A stretch of DNA of 64,000 nucleotides from positions 152,408,961 to 152,472,960 of the forward strand of contig OZ038382.1 in NCBI GenBank assembly GCA_964036045.1. The letters run 5' to 3'. Each line of letters starts with the position of its first letter. Position 1 is the first letter of the stretch. Both the position numbers and the translations under genes were made by a program. Positions 11,241-20,971 of the stretch are shown here, in pieces. The notes beneath the pieces are model-generated. The model had not been told where the DNA came from. It did not search any database and saw only the letters and a program-made list of their open reading frames with translations. This stretch comes from Eutreptiella sp. 'Long Island Sound 2002' (taxonomy: Eukaryota; Euglenozoa; Euglenophyceae; Eutreptiales; Eutreptiaceae).

Positions 11241-12949
11241 TGTCATGAGACAAAGCGTTTCAGAATCCTTGCCACTCTGCAACGAGGGAACACAAGTATG
11301 TACAGCAACACATCAGGATATGTACATATGGGGTTAAGACTGGACTGGGCTAGGGGCATCACAGGACAATAGACACTCAGTCCTAACTCGTATCCCAATC
11401 CCAGGTCCGACCCTCTCAGAGGCTGGTGGGGGCGGGGGCTCAAACACAACCCATGCCCTGCTCAGTCTGGACCCTGAAACCCTGCCAATGGGGAGGGTGT
11501 CCCGCCCAGCCACAGGCGAGTTCCTGGGAACCAAGGAGCTCCAAGGCCAACAGACAGTAGCTTCCTATGCTCCCGTAACGGCAGGTCCCAACTCCTCTCT
11601 GAGCCAGACATATGGCCCCGCCATTATCCCCTAGGAGTTGGTAGCTGAAAATGGGCTGTTTCAGCCCAAACTGAAATTAGCTCAAAAATCTCCGAAATTG
11701 ACCCCTCGTCTGGACCCGCCAGAGGTAGGGACGAGGCAATTGACCCTATGCCCTTCGAGTACGAACTTTCTGGAGCCCTCCCCCAACCTGGTTCCCTCTG
11801 AGGTCCCAGCATCAGGGCACCACGGGTTCGTCAAGTGGGGTCATGATGCCAAAATCACCAAAATTGGCACCATTCCCACGCGTGGCTCGCCCGGCCAGGG
11901 CAAGGCCAATGGCTCACAGGGTAGGAGGCAGGACCTAAGACTTCTATCTGAGTGTACAACTTGGAATTAGGTCCGGGCTCTCTATGGGCATATAGATATG
12001 GGGCCGCCAATAGACCACACGGGGGGGTGAAATTGGAGTCCCAAAAGGGGGTCATTTTGGCTGCTCGAAATGAGCCAAAATTCGGGGTGCTCTCAATAGT
12101 ATATCTCCACGCCGGCTTGGAGATCCGATCCGCCATTGCATACGCCATCCACCGGGAGTTCAACGGAGACTCCCATGCACTTGCCTCTCAAAGATCTCCA
12201 TGCCACTTGGCGTGGTGACAATCCCAATTGGGTCCACAAATGCCAAAATTACAGAATTGTCCACACTCACTTTGGGCTAGCACCTTAACGAAGGTTGCTC
12301 CGCTTCGCCCACGTGGTGTGTGAACCATGGGGACCAATGTCCATAACACCCATGTCATATATGGTCCATTGGTACATGCGTCCGGCGTGCACGGGTGGGC
12401 TGAACATAGTGCACGGCGGGCAGAAAATGTGGAAAATTGCTCAAAATGGCCGAAAATGCGCACACTCAAGGTTGGGGCAAATGGAGCACATGCCCGACTT
12501 GGACCGGAGTGTGCCATAGGATTGGTATCAAGTCATATGTGTCCAACATATCTTTTGGGCGTCGCCCAACTCCTCCGATATTGGGAATGGCAGGGTCGCC
12601 AAGTGAGCCCATGATTTGGGATAGTCCCAAATTGCCAACATGGCGGCCACGGTATGCCAAGCCCAAGAGGAGTTATTCGCCGGGTCCAAGATATGTTGGG
12701 CACCGAAGTATGTACCCTCATAACATACTTGGGTCATGATGTCAATTGAGCGCAACGTTGAGATACACGGTCGCCACTTGACATCATGACGGGCAAAAAA
12801 CAGCAATATTGGCGAAGAAACACCCAAGAGTGCCTTGAAAGGCGCAAAAATATATTATAATATCTTCGGCTTGGATTGAGTAATCGACCAATCCTTCTAA
12901 ACACAATGACTTGACACCAATGACCTTCGATTCCACATATGTGCTCCAC
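11241..12949. other. unassigned noncoding DNA, possibly the rest of an LTR
   Basis: No open frame with recognisable protein motifs. The sequence contains scattered runs such as CCAAAATTGGC and CAAAATGGCCGAAAATG. It lies between the LTR-like block above and the leader of element 1 below. If that block is the 5' LTR of element 1, most of this stretch would be the remainder of that LTR, about 2.8 kb in total. By eye, similarity to the element 3 LTR is weak below 12,950. Confidence 0.4.
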
Positions 12950-14129
12950 TTGGGGCGCTTTGAAAGGTTACGAGCACTACTTCCCAAGTGGGCACATGAA
13001 AATATGGAAAATTGCAAAACACACACCTTGATCCCAACGCCTCGCTTTGGGATGGCCACACAAGCTTCCCTCCACGAAGGTTAGGCTTGCAATTGATCGT
13101 GGGGAGTATGGAGAAGGGGCTTGCGCAGTATGAGGTCTATTGGCGGGTTTGGCTTGGAGCGATGGACCCGCCAAATGGGCACGCAACACAACACATGGCA
13201 CATACCACATATTGCCCAAAAAGGTAGCTCCCCCCACGATATGTCATGCCCCTCCAAGGGCATAACTTTGTGTCAATCGCTCATAGGAACTCAAGGAGAG
13301 TTCCTATGCAACACCAACACTCGCGCGCTACACTCGAAAGCTATCTTAACGCACGCAATATCATGGCCAAAGAGTTATAACGCAAACTCTACCCTTTTGA
13401 CCATGATCCATTACGCTAGCGCGCACGTGTGGAGACCCAAGGCATATAAAGCTTCCTAAATTACGTCGGGAGTTTTGTGCATACATCCCACGTTTCCTTA
13501 TTGTCATTCCTCGCAAGCGGCACGAGATATGACCCTCACAAGTGGCCTCACGAATCAACTTTGTTTTGCCCATATCTCTAAGACAAATGGAGGGCAAGAC
13601 AAAAGGAAAGTTGATTCGTGCATAGGGAAGCACGTAGGTCCACTCGAAAGAGGTCAAATCAAGTGCGGGGATGTCGAAGTCGAAAATCCGATTTCGACAT
13701 CCTGAAAAATTCGGATTAAGGTTGCGAGTGTAAGATGTGAAAATTGCGGATGCATCAATGCAATTTCTGAAGACTTTAGAGTCTTCGTCACGATTTGCGC
13801 TAAAATATCTGTATATAACAGTTAAACAGGCGGTTACGGTAAAGTCGCGAGCTAACCGCCAGCTGTCAAAACAGTGAATATTAGAACGGAAGCGTAAAAA
13901 TTGACGGAAACAATATGAAAATAAAACCCTGTTGATTCCTGATATTCTGATATATAAATCTCCGCTGGCGGTGCATCGGTTGCCGATGCGGGGCTTCACG
14001 GCACGGAACACGCTCCCGCTGGGCTCGCACCGGGCGTCAACGGGCGTCTCCCCTTCCGTACATGGGGTTAGTGGACCGGAGACCGGTTGTATGCCCTACC
14101 CTAGCTATGGGGTTCTGGGTACCGCTTCA
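12950..14129 (-). repeat. diverged LTR related to the LTR of element 3
   Basis: Read on the minus strand from 14,129, this block starts TGAAGC like the element 3 LTRs. After a differing first 150 bases it shares GGAGATTTATATATCA, AATATCAGGAATCAACAGGG and a long colinear series of matches: ATGGTCAA..GGGTAGA, GAGTGTTGGTGTTGCATAG and GGAGGGGCATG. A 200-codon frame at 13,361-14,011 parallels frames in both LTRs of element 3, but this only reflects shared DNA and is not evidence of a gene. The block abuts the interrupted RT of element 2. It is a solo LTR, or the 5' LTR of element 1. Confidence 0.75.
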
Positions 14130-15097
14130 TTTCTCCTGGCAGACTGCAAAGAACTCACCCAAGAGGATTAGGTGATCCTCCTGGGTATTGGTCCGGAGGC
14201 ATACATCATCGATGTGTGCTTCCATCTGGCCCCACGGGATATGAGTTCTTGCACCTTGGGTGTTCGTCCTAGGATGGACAAGATCTTGTTCATCAGCACT
14301 TGGAATAGAGCGGGTGCGTTGGCCACGCCAAACGGCATGACCTTCCACTTGAACACCCTCCCCTGAGGGGTGATGAAGGCTAGTAGCTCCTGGGCGTTGG
14401 GCGTCAGGTCCACCTGCGAAAATCCGCTCCTCTTGTCCATCTTGGTCTTGTAGCGACAGGAGGCTATCTTCTCAAGGCTAGACTCCATATTAGGAATGGA
14501 CCCTGAGTGGTTCGGCGTTTTCATGTTCAGCTCTCCGTAGTCCACTACCAGCCGTTTGGTTGTAGACCCAGGTTTAGCCACCAGGAAACAGGGGCTGCAG
14601 TGTTGGGGGTAGTCCCCATCCTTGTACTCCAGGACTAGGCCAGCGTTGATGCATTCTTGTATCTGTCGCTCAATCTCGTCGGCCTGCTCTTTAGGAGCTG
14701 GATAAAGTCTCCTCCGGATCTTGTGACCCACGAACTCGGCTTTCAGCTTGAGGTCCATCTGTACCAGCTTGTCACATGAGGCTGGGGGTGGTAGTTCCCC
14801 GAACACCTCCAGATAGGTCCTTATAAGTTTCTGCACCCGCGGGTCCAATAGCTTGATTTTGTCCTCCATGTCCTTGTCAGAGTGTAAGTTGCTTGCCCCC
14901 TGAGTAATAGACGTCAGGAGGTGATCCTCCACCGACTCTTCGCCCTTGGTAGTATCCTTCAACCCTTGGTAGGCATAAAGTAGGTCTCGTTCAACCACCT
15001 CCGGTGGATGATGGTAACATAGGCACGCTCTAGGGGGTTTGCATACACATTCCCCGAGAGGTCGTCCTCCTCTCGGGTCCTCACATGGGCACCCCAC
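14127..15097 (-). pseudogene. reverse transcriptase of element 2, cut off
   Basis: A 309-codon frame to 14,168 holds a linker, VEDHLLTSITQGA, and a typical gypsy RT start: RRRLYPAPKEQADEIERQI, then CFLVAKPG, RLVVDYGELNMKT, MDKRSGFSQVDL, FKWKVMPFGVANAPALFQ. A frameshift near 14,250 moves the catalytic region to the phase of 14,127-14,348, where AHIDDVC is the Y/F-x-D-D box, followed by EDHLILLGEFFAVCQE. The frame ends in a TGA formed by the first bases of the adjoining LTR. About half of the RT connection, RNase H and integrase are therefore missing here. Confidence 0.88.
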
Positions 15098-16248
15098 ACG
15101 CTCTTCATGAGCTTAAGATAAACCTCCCTTTGCCAGGTGGTGATCTTCTGTTCGAGGTCCTCCTTCAATTGGGATAGATCTCTCATACGTCCTTGCTTCA
15201 ATGGCCATGAGCTGCGGGTAGGCTTAGCGTAGCATAGCTTTTTCGCCACCAACCTCCTCTTGGAGTCCACATACTCCCTTAGCCTAGATCGGGGTTCCAG
15301 CTCTTTGTCCACGGGGTCTTCCACCCTCATGGAGAGTAGGGGTTTCAGTTGGGCGACGTACTCGGCATCCTCCACTTCCTCCACGCAAGTCTGCACGAAG
15401 GAGGCGTCGTGCTCAGTTTCGTCATCTGAGTGGATAGAGCTGGGCAGCTCGGATAGTCCACACTCAGAGACTCCATCAGGAACAGGTACATGGCAGGGAG
15501 GATTGGGGGCGTTGGTGTTAGTCACGACATATTCATCTCCTCCGGGTATAGTCTCAATAGCATCTTGAGGTCGTAGTCGATCCTTCAAGTCACCCAAGGT
15601 GAGTCCATCGCTTACTCGTTGTATAGCCTGGACCAGAATTGAGTTCAGGTCCTCCCAGGGGATGGAGGTAAGACCTCCGTCCACCACGCTGTGCATACTC
15701 CCCCCTCCGGGTTTCCCGATAGGCGTGTTACGCCCCAGAGGCACGTAGATGGCCTCATCAAGTAACGGAACAGAGCTGATCGTCACCCTGTCGAGGAGGG
15801 TTCGCCAGTACTCGTTGCCCCCATGGGCTCCCCAATCGGGGGAACACAGGACCATATGGGAACGTTCCAAGGCCACCTTGGTCAAGACCTTCCCCAGTTC
15901 GCTGAACCTGGGGTTCCCGTAGGCCATCCCGAAAGAGGGCCAGTGAAATTTGTAGTTTTTGCAGTTTTTCCCCTTGCTGCAGTAAAGGTCCAAGACATGT
16001 TTCTTGTCGCTGGCGAACAACTCCAGGTGCAGGGCTTTTCTAGAGTAACCCAACTCCTTCAGACCTTGTCCCAGGACGTCCCCCAATAGTTGATAATCCT
16101 CAGTTTTGGAGGCTGCCTCATGTTCAAGGGCGCCTCCTTCGATACCCTCAGGTAGGTCGAGGTGTGCTCCGACTGCTCCAGTGGCACGGACTCTCTGCCA
16201 TTGCCGTGGTCCACGTAGAGGAGGGAGGGCGCTTGCAGCGTAAGGCAT
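14959..16248 (-). pseudogene. LFAS-motif domain between protease and RT, element 2
   Basis: The 429-codon frame is meaningful from about 16,090 down to about 15,000. Its first 130 residues carry LHLELFASDKKHVLDLYC, a Trp/Phe segment (FHWPSFGMAYGNPRFSEL), a helix GKVLTKVALERSHMVL, then CSPDWGAHGGNEYWRTLLDR. The spacing of LFAS, NPxFS, K and P-x-W resembles a domain found after RT/RNase H in DIRS-type and some other retroelements. Here it sits before the RT. About 250 further residues are acidic and linker-like. The adjoining protease frame overlaps by 190 bases in another phase. The overlap is more likely a frameshift mutation near 16,080 than two separate genes, but programmed frameshifting cannot be excluded. 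Confidence 0.65.
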
Positions 16249-18479
16249 TGTATCTGGAAGTGCTGCACGAAGAAGTCAGGTCCCAATACAAAGTCGAAGG
16301 CCTCAGTGTCCATCACATAGAACCGATGGGCGATAGTTCGGGAGCCCATAGGTACCTCCACTTCGCAGTCCCCGCAGCTGTGCACCACATGTCCATCCCC
16401 CATTCGTATAGCCGCGGTGGCCATGGTGTTCTTCAGTCTTGAAAAAGGTAAAATTTTCTTGGCCACTATAGATATGATGGCTCCAGTATCCAATACCCCC
16501 AGGTATTCACGTCCCCCTAGTCGGATACGTACCCAGAACACCAGGTCCAAGGCCCCACCGGAGCGTCCCCGACAGAACTCCGCGGGACAGGTCACCTCGA
16601 ACCGCTTGTTCCGCAATTTGCGGGCCATCCTCATGAAACGGCTTCTCTTCTTAGCGTTGCCGTCATCACCACCCTCATGCTCACGCTTGGCTGCTTCCTC
16701 TCGCTGGGCCTGAGTCTGTGAGCGTGTGGTGGGACCAGACTGCCATCCAGAGGGCTGGGAGGTCCCCCGTGGATTAGGGTCAGGGTTGCCTCCGTTCTTG
16801 TCCGGGTCCTTGTTGTCCTTGTCTGGCTGGCGGTTAGCGCCTCCTCCTCGTCCGCCTTGGTTCTTGTCTTTTCCTTTTCCGCGTCCTTTCGACTTGCCCT
16901 TGCCGGAGTCGTTGCCGTTGCCTTTGCCACCGCCCTTGCCAGAGCCTTTGCCAAGATCTTCGCCATTCCGCTTCGCCGACAGGCGCTGCTTGTGGTAGCA
17001 CTCATCCTCGTAGTGCTTCCTCTTCCCACGGAAGGCACAGGTGATAGTACACCTGTAGTGATCCGGCATGTTCGCCTTGGCGCCGGTGTTGGTCTCCTGC
17101 TTCTTCCCTTGGACTACGAAGCAGTCTCGCTGCTCGCAGTCAGGGGCGTGCTGCAAATGACCCTGGTCATCTCTGGCATCACACCAGAAGAGCTTCTTGA
17201 CATTGTCCATGATACGGGCGTGTTTGGGGGTAGTCCCCTGTCCAGGTCTAGGTCCTTGGTACCCTTTGCCGTGGCTTCCGGAGCCTCCCCCTCGAGGACG
17301 GTAGGCGTTCAGGTGCTGGTCGCTTTCTTTCTCCAGCGCCATCTCTAGGAGTAGCACACAAAAATCCTCGTAGTTGAGGGCTCTAGCCTTGCGCTCTGCC
17401 GTTGAACGGCACTCGTCCCATAGCTCCCGAGGGAGCTTAGCCACCAACCGGAAAAGCAGGTCGTCGCTGCTGTAGGAACCGGGCGTCAATCGTCCAGCCC
17501 AGTGATCCAGGTCAGCCAGTAGCTCAGAGACCCTGCCAGGTTTGGGGTTGTTGGGCAGCACGGCCAGGTTCTGGATCTCGGCCCGGATGGAGAAGTCGGT
17601 TTCATAGGTTGGGTACTGCCTCTCCAAGGCAACCAACACGTCGGCAAAGGTGGCGGACTTGTTCACGATCTGCTTGACCTGCTTCTCCAGGTACTTGGTA
17701 TTGCAGCACTGCAGGAGCAGATTGCACTTGACCCGCCCACTACCATGGGTTTGGCCGGTCATTCGGAGGAACCGGCCAAAATTCTCAGCGAACTCGCTGA
17801 GATCCTTGCCTGTGAACTCAGGCAAGTTTACCACGATTTCGGAGGTGGCAATAGCCTTAGCCTCCTGAGACCTGCGTCCCTCAAGGTGTCTGGTCTTCCT
17901 CTTCTTCTTCTTCTTCCGCCCGCTCGGGTTCTCGGGGTCCTCAGGGTTGTCGTCCTCCGAGGGCGAAGCAGAAGTCATGAACGGCGGCTCATCATCATAG
18001 GGGTCTCCGCCTAGGTCACTAGAGCCATAGGGCTCCACGTCAACCATTGCCCCCAGGGCTGTCAGCCCCAGCAGGTCCAGCTCGGCTCTCGTGGAATTCC
18101 CCACGTGGCTGTAGGGTGGCTGGGCCGTTCTTGGTACGAAAGGGCTTCTCGGTATCACTGCAGGGGTCGGCATCGGTCGGCCCCTCAGGCTCCCCAGGGT
18201 GTTTGTCAGCCCTGCCACCAGGTGATTAGCCTGTGCTCGATGGGGTGAAACTCCCAAGATTGTAGGTAACGCTTGGGGCGGAATCAGGGGCTCTACTTTA
18301 GCCCGAATCTGTTGAGTGAGATCGCCAACAAGTTCAGAGGTGGCTCCTCGGAGAGCCTCTTTTATCTCCGACCGCGTCAGGAACCTGTTGGAGGATCTTT
18401 CCGATCCTCTACTCCTGCTCCCGCATGACTTAGGTCCTCTCCTCAGCCCACTCAGGGTTGCATACCCAGGAACATCCAC
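16059..18479 (-). pseudogene. Gag and protease of element 2
   Basis: A frame of 806 codons. The first codon of the open frame at 18,479 is GTG, so the true start is not known. About 180 residues of Pro/Ser-rich N-terminus are followed by a lysine run (GRKKKKKRKTRHLEGRR). A capsid-like helical region starts LPEFTGKDLSEFAENFGRF and includes ECRSTAERKARALNYEDF. Next come a Gly-rich stretch, a cysteine/histidine cluster CTITCAFRGKRKHYEDECYH (possible zinc knuckle), and a basic low-complexity linker. The protease has GVLDTGAIISIV and the second strand FDFVLGPDFFVQ. A meaningful frame continues in another phase below about 16,080. Confidence 0.85.
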
Positions 18480-18516
18480 GTAGGCTCCCGTAGCGGGTAG
18501 AGGATTGTGATAGTCA

Positions 18517-18630
18517 GCCGCATACCATCCAGGGTTGGTACCGTACGGCGTTCATGAACGCGTACCGTCCGCGAACACGTACCGTCTGGTATTAATACCG
18601 CACAGCACACTGTGCGGTATTGAGATGGTG
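18517..18630 (+). repeat. palindrome-rich cluster, copy 1
   Basis: Contains the 12-bp palindrome GGTATTAATACC at 18,588-18,599. A perfect hairpin with 12-bp arms (18,594-18,605 and 18,610-18,621) has a four-base loop. Another palindrome, CGTTCATGAACG, lies near 18,549-18,560. A related cluster lies in inverted orientation at 19,960-20,067, and both contain CAGGGTTGGTACC. The cluster is immediately upstream of the element 2 Gag frame. Confidence 0.75.
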
Positions 18631-19125
18631 CCGCAGACAGGCACCGCATTGCAGCACGCGCGCACGCTAGACGGAAAATTGCCAGATGAATTGAAATATT
18701 GCGAAAAAAACGCTGCTGGATCGAAAGTTTACTACCGATGTTGGTAATTAGCATTATTATGCATTACGGCACCACTTTTAGTCTTGAATCGTAATGTCGC
18801 AGTTTTGGGAACATAAGAACAAATTCTGCTAATACTAGTATTGTTGTGACCGCGTTGCAAATGCGCATTCAGCGGTGCATGAGTTTCCAGCAGCGGTGCC
18901 GTGTACGCTGAAAAACACTGCTCGCAAGGTTTTGAATCCCCTCTTTTTAGATGGGCCATGTGAGGACGTGCTCGTGCAGGACGCGTTCAAAGCCGTGCAC
19001 AACGACTATCGGACTGCCTACTGACGAGCGGCGTGTATGTTCGGGACTCAGCCCCTCTCCCTGTGCAAGCGCAAGCCTCATGCTCCAGTGATGCGTCCAC
19101 CAACGTGCAAGCCTCAGCAATGGGC
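18631..19125. other. no gene seen
   Basis: AT-richer at first, then GC-rich. Short frames on both strands show no recognisable motif. The stretch lies between the first palindrome cluster and the 28-bp tandem array, possibly the interior of a small element bounded by the two inverted clusters. Confidence 0.4.
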
Positions 19126-19330
19126 ATAGAATCAGGGCGAAGCAGCCCTGCGCGCACTGCACGGGACTTCAAGGCGAAGCAGCACTGCGCGTAAAGTCAA
19201 GGCGAAGCAGCACTGCGCGTGAAGTCAAGGCGAAGCAGCACTGAGCGTAGAATCAGAGCGAAGCAGCACTGCGCGCACGGCGCGTGAAGTCAGGGCGACG
19301 CGTGAAGTCAGGGCGACGCAGCACTGCCTG
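19126..19330. repeat. 28-bp tandem repeat array, degenerate
   Basis: Units such as AAGGCGAAGCAGCACTGCGC followed by GTGAAGTC recur. Three consecutive 28-bp units run from about 19,171. Longer (37 bp) and shorter (18 bp) variants follow, and a degenerate unit precedes. All share GGCGAAGCAGCACTG. No coding role is evident. Confidence 0.8.
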
Positions 19331-19959
19331 GGGCGACCTCCGCGCTGCGCCCAAGCGCCAAGGTAAGTAAGCGTCGTCTGCCTCCAGTTGTATTTGTCAG
19401 AAGTCTTGTTTTCAGTGTGTGTCACGTGCGTGTGCCTGTCATTCACATGCAATGAGTGGATCTGTAAATTTGACTTTGGCCTCTGTGCCTCCATCAACCC
19501 TGAGGCGTGGCATGCATGTGTGTATTGATATCCTGATGTGTAGCCTTGCCTTTGTTTAGCTCTGTTGAATCCTGGGACCCCTCTTTCAAGGCCCACGCTT
19601 AGCGCTGGACCAGGAAGAAGACAGTGTGCAGTAAAGTCGACGTTAAAGTATTCTTTGTGTCTGAGTTGCAGGGCAAGACAGGGTAGAGCTGAAAAGTCAT
19701 TTGCACGGTGTTTGGAGAAACATTGTCTTTTTGGCTGAACTGCAGGCAGGGTAGTGCATAAAAGGGAAGCAAACAATTTAAGGTGTGAATCATTTGCAGG
19801 GTGTTTTGAGAAACATTTAAAAGCAGGTCTGTGGTAACAAATATTTGTTGAAATTTTCTGGTGTTTTTGGGACAAAAGTTTGGTTGTTGGAATCAGCTCA
19901 AATATATCGTAAAACCAAGGATTCAGCGGACATTTAGTGGTGCCTAGTGGGTCTTCATT
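19331..19959. other. no gene seen
   Basis: A mixed-composition stretch. A minus-strand frame of 285 codons crosses it (19,225-20,082), but its sequence shows no domain and it is read through repeats and palindromes. Repeated motifs such as TTTGCANGGTGTTTNGAGAAACAT occur at about 19,700 and 19,795, suggesting a small internal duplication. Confidence 0.4.
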
Positions 19960-20067
19960 GGGGCTAGGCGATACCATACAGGACACCGGAGTACTGTATG
20001 GTATCGATACCGAACGGTACACGTACTGTATGGTACCAACCCTGATACCATCGCGGCTCAGAACTGG
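19960..20067 (-). repeat. palindrome-rich cluster, copy 2 (inverted)
   Basis: Perfect 13-bp inverted arms, CGATACCATACAG at 19,969-19,981 and CTGTATGGTATCG at 19,994-20,006, are separated by 12 bases. The palindrome GGTATCGATACC follows. Read on the minus strand, the cluster matches copy 1 (18,517-18,630) in order: CAGGGTTGGTACC, then GTACCGT-like, then GGTATnnATACC. The pair could be terminal inverted repeats of a 1.5-kb element or two insertions of a small palindromic repeat. Confidence 0.7.
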
Positions 20068-20590
20068 AGGCCACTGGTTCACTGGTAGTAGTTGCCTCTG
20101 GAAATGCAGTGGTAAATGGGTTCACACCATAGGCAGGGTAGGTAGGCATACCAGTAAAGCCTGTGCCCTCAGCCATAGGCGGGGTGGTTATGGGTGTGGA
20201 TGTTGTAGCGGCTGGGTCTGGAGTTGGGAGTGTGGTGGTTGTAGGAGAGGGTGATGCATGGAGGGGAGAGGCGCTTGGTGCGCCCTCGAAGGTCGACTCA
20301 CTCGTCGGGTCGTGCTCATGGTCTACTCCTTCGTGTGCCATGCTTTCTCCTGCATCCTTCTCTCTCTCCCTCTCTCGTCACAGGGTTGGTGTCCACCTCC
20401 TCGACTGAGAGGGCCCGGAAGGCCGACTGAAGTCCCTCCAGCGAGTCATCAACCACGTCCACTGGCCCATGTAAGGGCACCAAAGGTACAGCGCTAGGTC
20501 CAGGTCCAGGTTCACCAGGTGCTGGCATTGCTGGTGCCTCAGGCGCCAACCTCACGTCGGTGTCCTCCTTCTTTGTGTCCATATTTGCCC
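20068..20590 (-). CDS. Pro/Ser/Thr-rich hypothetical frames
   Basis: Two minus-strand frames overlap: 20,316-20,582 (ATG start, MDTKKEDTDVRLAPEAPAMP) and 19,964-20,341 (MAHEGVDHEHDPTSESTF). The first ends with SAFRALSVEEVDTN, which has a helical look. The second is rich in Pro, Thr and Ser and runs into the palindrome cluster, which it cannot be meant to encode. They could be two exons or one gene with a frameshift. No domain is recognised. Composition is like the disordered N-terminus of a Gag, but a host origin cannot be excluded. Confidence 0.3.
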
Positions 20591-20971
20591 TTCTTGCTTA
20601 TGACAGATCTCGGCGCACTGGATGTACGGCACGGGGTTGCTGCCGGTACGCAGAGACTGTCTGCCTCTTGCTACCAGAAAGTTTTATAGTGATTTGAACA
20701 CTGTGTTTTTGTTGTGCCTCTCCTGCTGCTTGCTGCAGGTGTAGGGTTCCCGCTGCTTGTTTTTGATGAGGAAAATGTTTTATTGTTGAAATACAACCAA
20801 TCCAGGATAACCCAGGCCAGAGACAAGCAAGTAGAAGATAAACAGGATCAAAGCATGAAGGGCTGCAGTCACAAAGAGTTAGATAAAGACAACTATCAAC
20901 AATAGACCACAGCAATCAACATACATTGCAACCCAGGATGAAATATTTTACATGTTTGAGAAAAACTGATT
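20591..20971. other. no gene seen
   Basis: Short frames in both strands without motifs. The stretch borders the foldback element. Two copies of GAAAAACTG lie at its right edge (20,960-20,968 and 20,972-20,980), the second being the start of the foldback. Confidence 0.4.

Larger units (their letters stand above)
14127..18479 (-). mobile_element. Ty3/gypsy-like retroelement, element 2 (truncated, decayed)
   Basis: On the minus strand this element has Gag with capsid and zinc-knuckle-like regions, aspartic protease, a domain with LFAS and NPRFS motifs, and the first two thirds of an RT. The sequence then stops at an LTR-like TGAAGC end at 14,129. It is a different lineage from elements 1 and 3, with little protein similarity in Gag and a distinct domain order. 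Frames change near 16,080 and 15,000, and again in the RT near 14,250. RNase H and integrase are not in the window and may lie beyond position 1 if a younger element was inserted. Confidence 0.85.

Noticed and set aside
1-14129. Direct LTR pair for element 1
   Set aside because: By-eye comparison of 1-1,422 with 10.7-14.1 kb shows no long direct repeat, so no pair is claimed. An alignment would be decisive.
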